5,753 nt of DNA, taken from UBA4416 sp040376995. Lineage in GTDB: Bacteria > Bacteroidota > Bacteroidia > B-17B0 > Aurantibacillaceae. Position numbers and translations under genes: made by a program. A model generated the notes under the pieces. That model had not been told where the DNA came from. It saw only the letters and a list, made by a program, of their open reading frames with translations, and did no database searches. Positions 5,749 through 5,753 of the stretch are shown piece after piece (positions within the stretch are counted from its first letter, which is position 1; each line of letters starts with the position of its first letter). The stretch lies in assembly GCA_040376995.1 (NCBI GenBank), contig JBEIPP010000186.1, positions 1 to 5,753 on the forward strand. Direction: 5' to 3'.

Positions 5749-5753
5749 TCATT

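Noticed and set aside
1..5753. tRNA, rRNA, CRISPR array or known riboswitch
   Set aside because: No cloverleaf, rRNA motif, regularly spaced repeat array or riboswitch core was seen on either strand.

Overview
The window is AT-rich (roughly 30% G+C by eye) and looks like a chromosomal segment of a Bacteroidota bacterium, most likely Flavobacteriales or a relative. Three things support this. The gene run DUF1573 lipoprotein, yajC, YbbR-like protein, coaE is typical of that phylum. Start codons follow A-rich leaders with no Shine-Dalgarno sequence. A perfect Bacteroidota-type -7 box (TAnnTTTG) precedes the first complete gene.

Layout: (1) Positions 1-182 are the last 59 codons of an IS630-family transposase. 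(2) Just downstream, about 194-346, lies a decayed fragment of the C-terminus of a DAHP synthase gene, with at least three in-frame stops. (3) A promoter at 406-434 drives a DUF1573 lipoprotein gene (452-931). (4) A 148-bp gap with an interrupted inverted repeat leads to a tightly packed run: yajC (1080-1406), a YbbR-domain protein (1411-2376), coaE (2376-2960) and a small helical protein of unknown function (2953-3366). The last three are joined by gaps of +4, -1 and -8 bp. (5) A class I SAM-dependent methyltransferase gene (3361-4539) lies on the minus strand. It is convergent with the operon and shares a palindromic TTATAA as the double stop. (6) After a 127-bp divergent gap comes a secreted leucine-rich-repeat protein of about ten 23-residue repeats (4667-5521). 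(7) The last 230 bp hold no supportable gene. They carry two CGCAGAG units of a common intergenic repeat type, a possible terminator, a small hairpin, and a long multi-part dyad (5642-5748) that looks like a structured mobile repeat or RNA.

The genes with clear roles are housekeeping: YajC assists the Sec translocon, CoaE completes coenzyme A, and the YbbR protein is a membrane-anchored envelope protein. The DUF1573 and LRR proteins are exported. I do not see a complete new defence or mobile system. The most unexplained signals are the 3'-end structured element and the IS630/DAHP-synthase scar at the 5' end.
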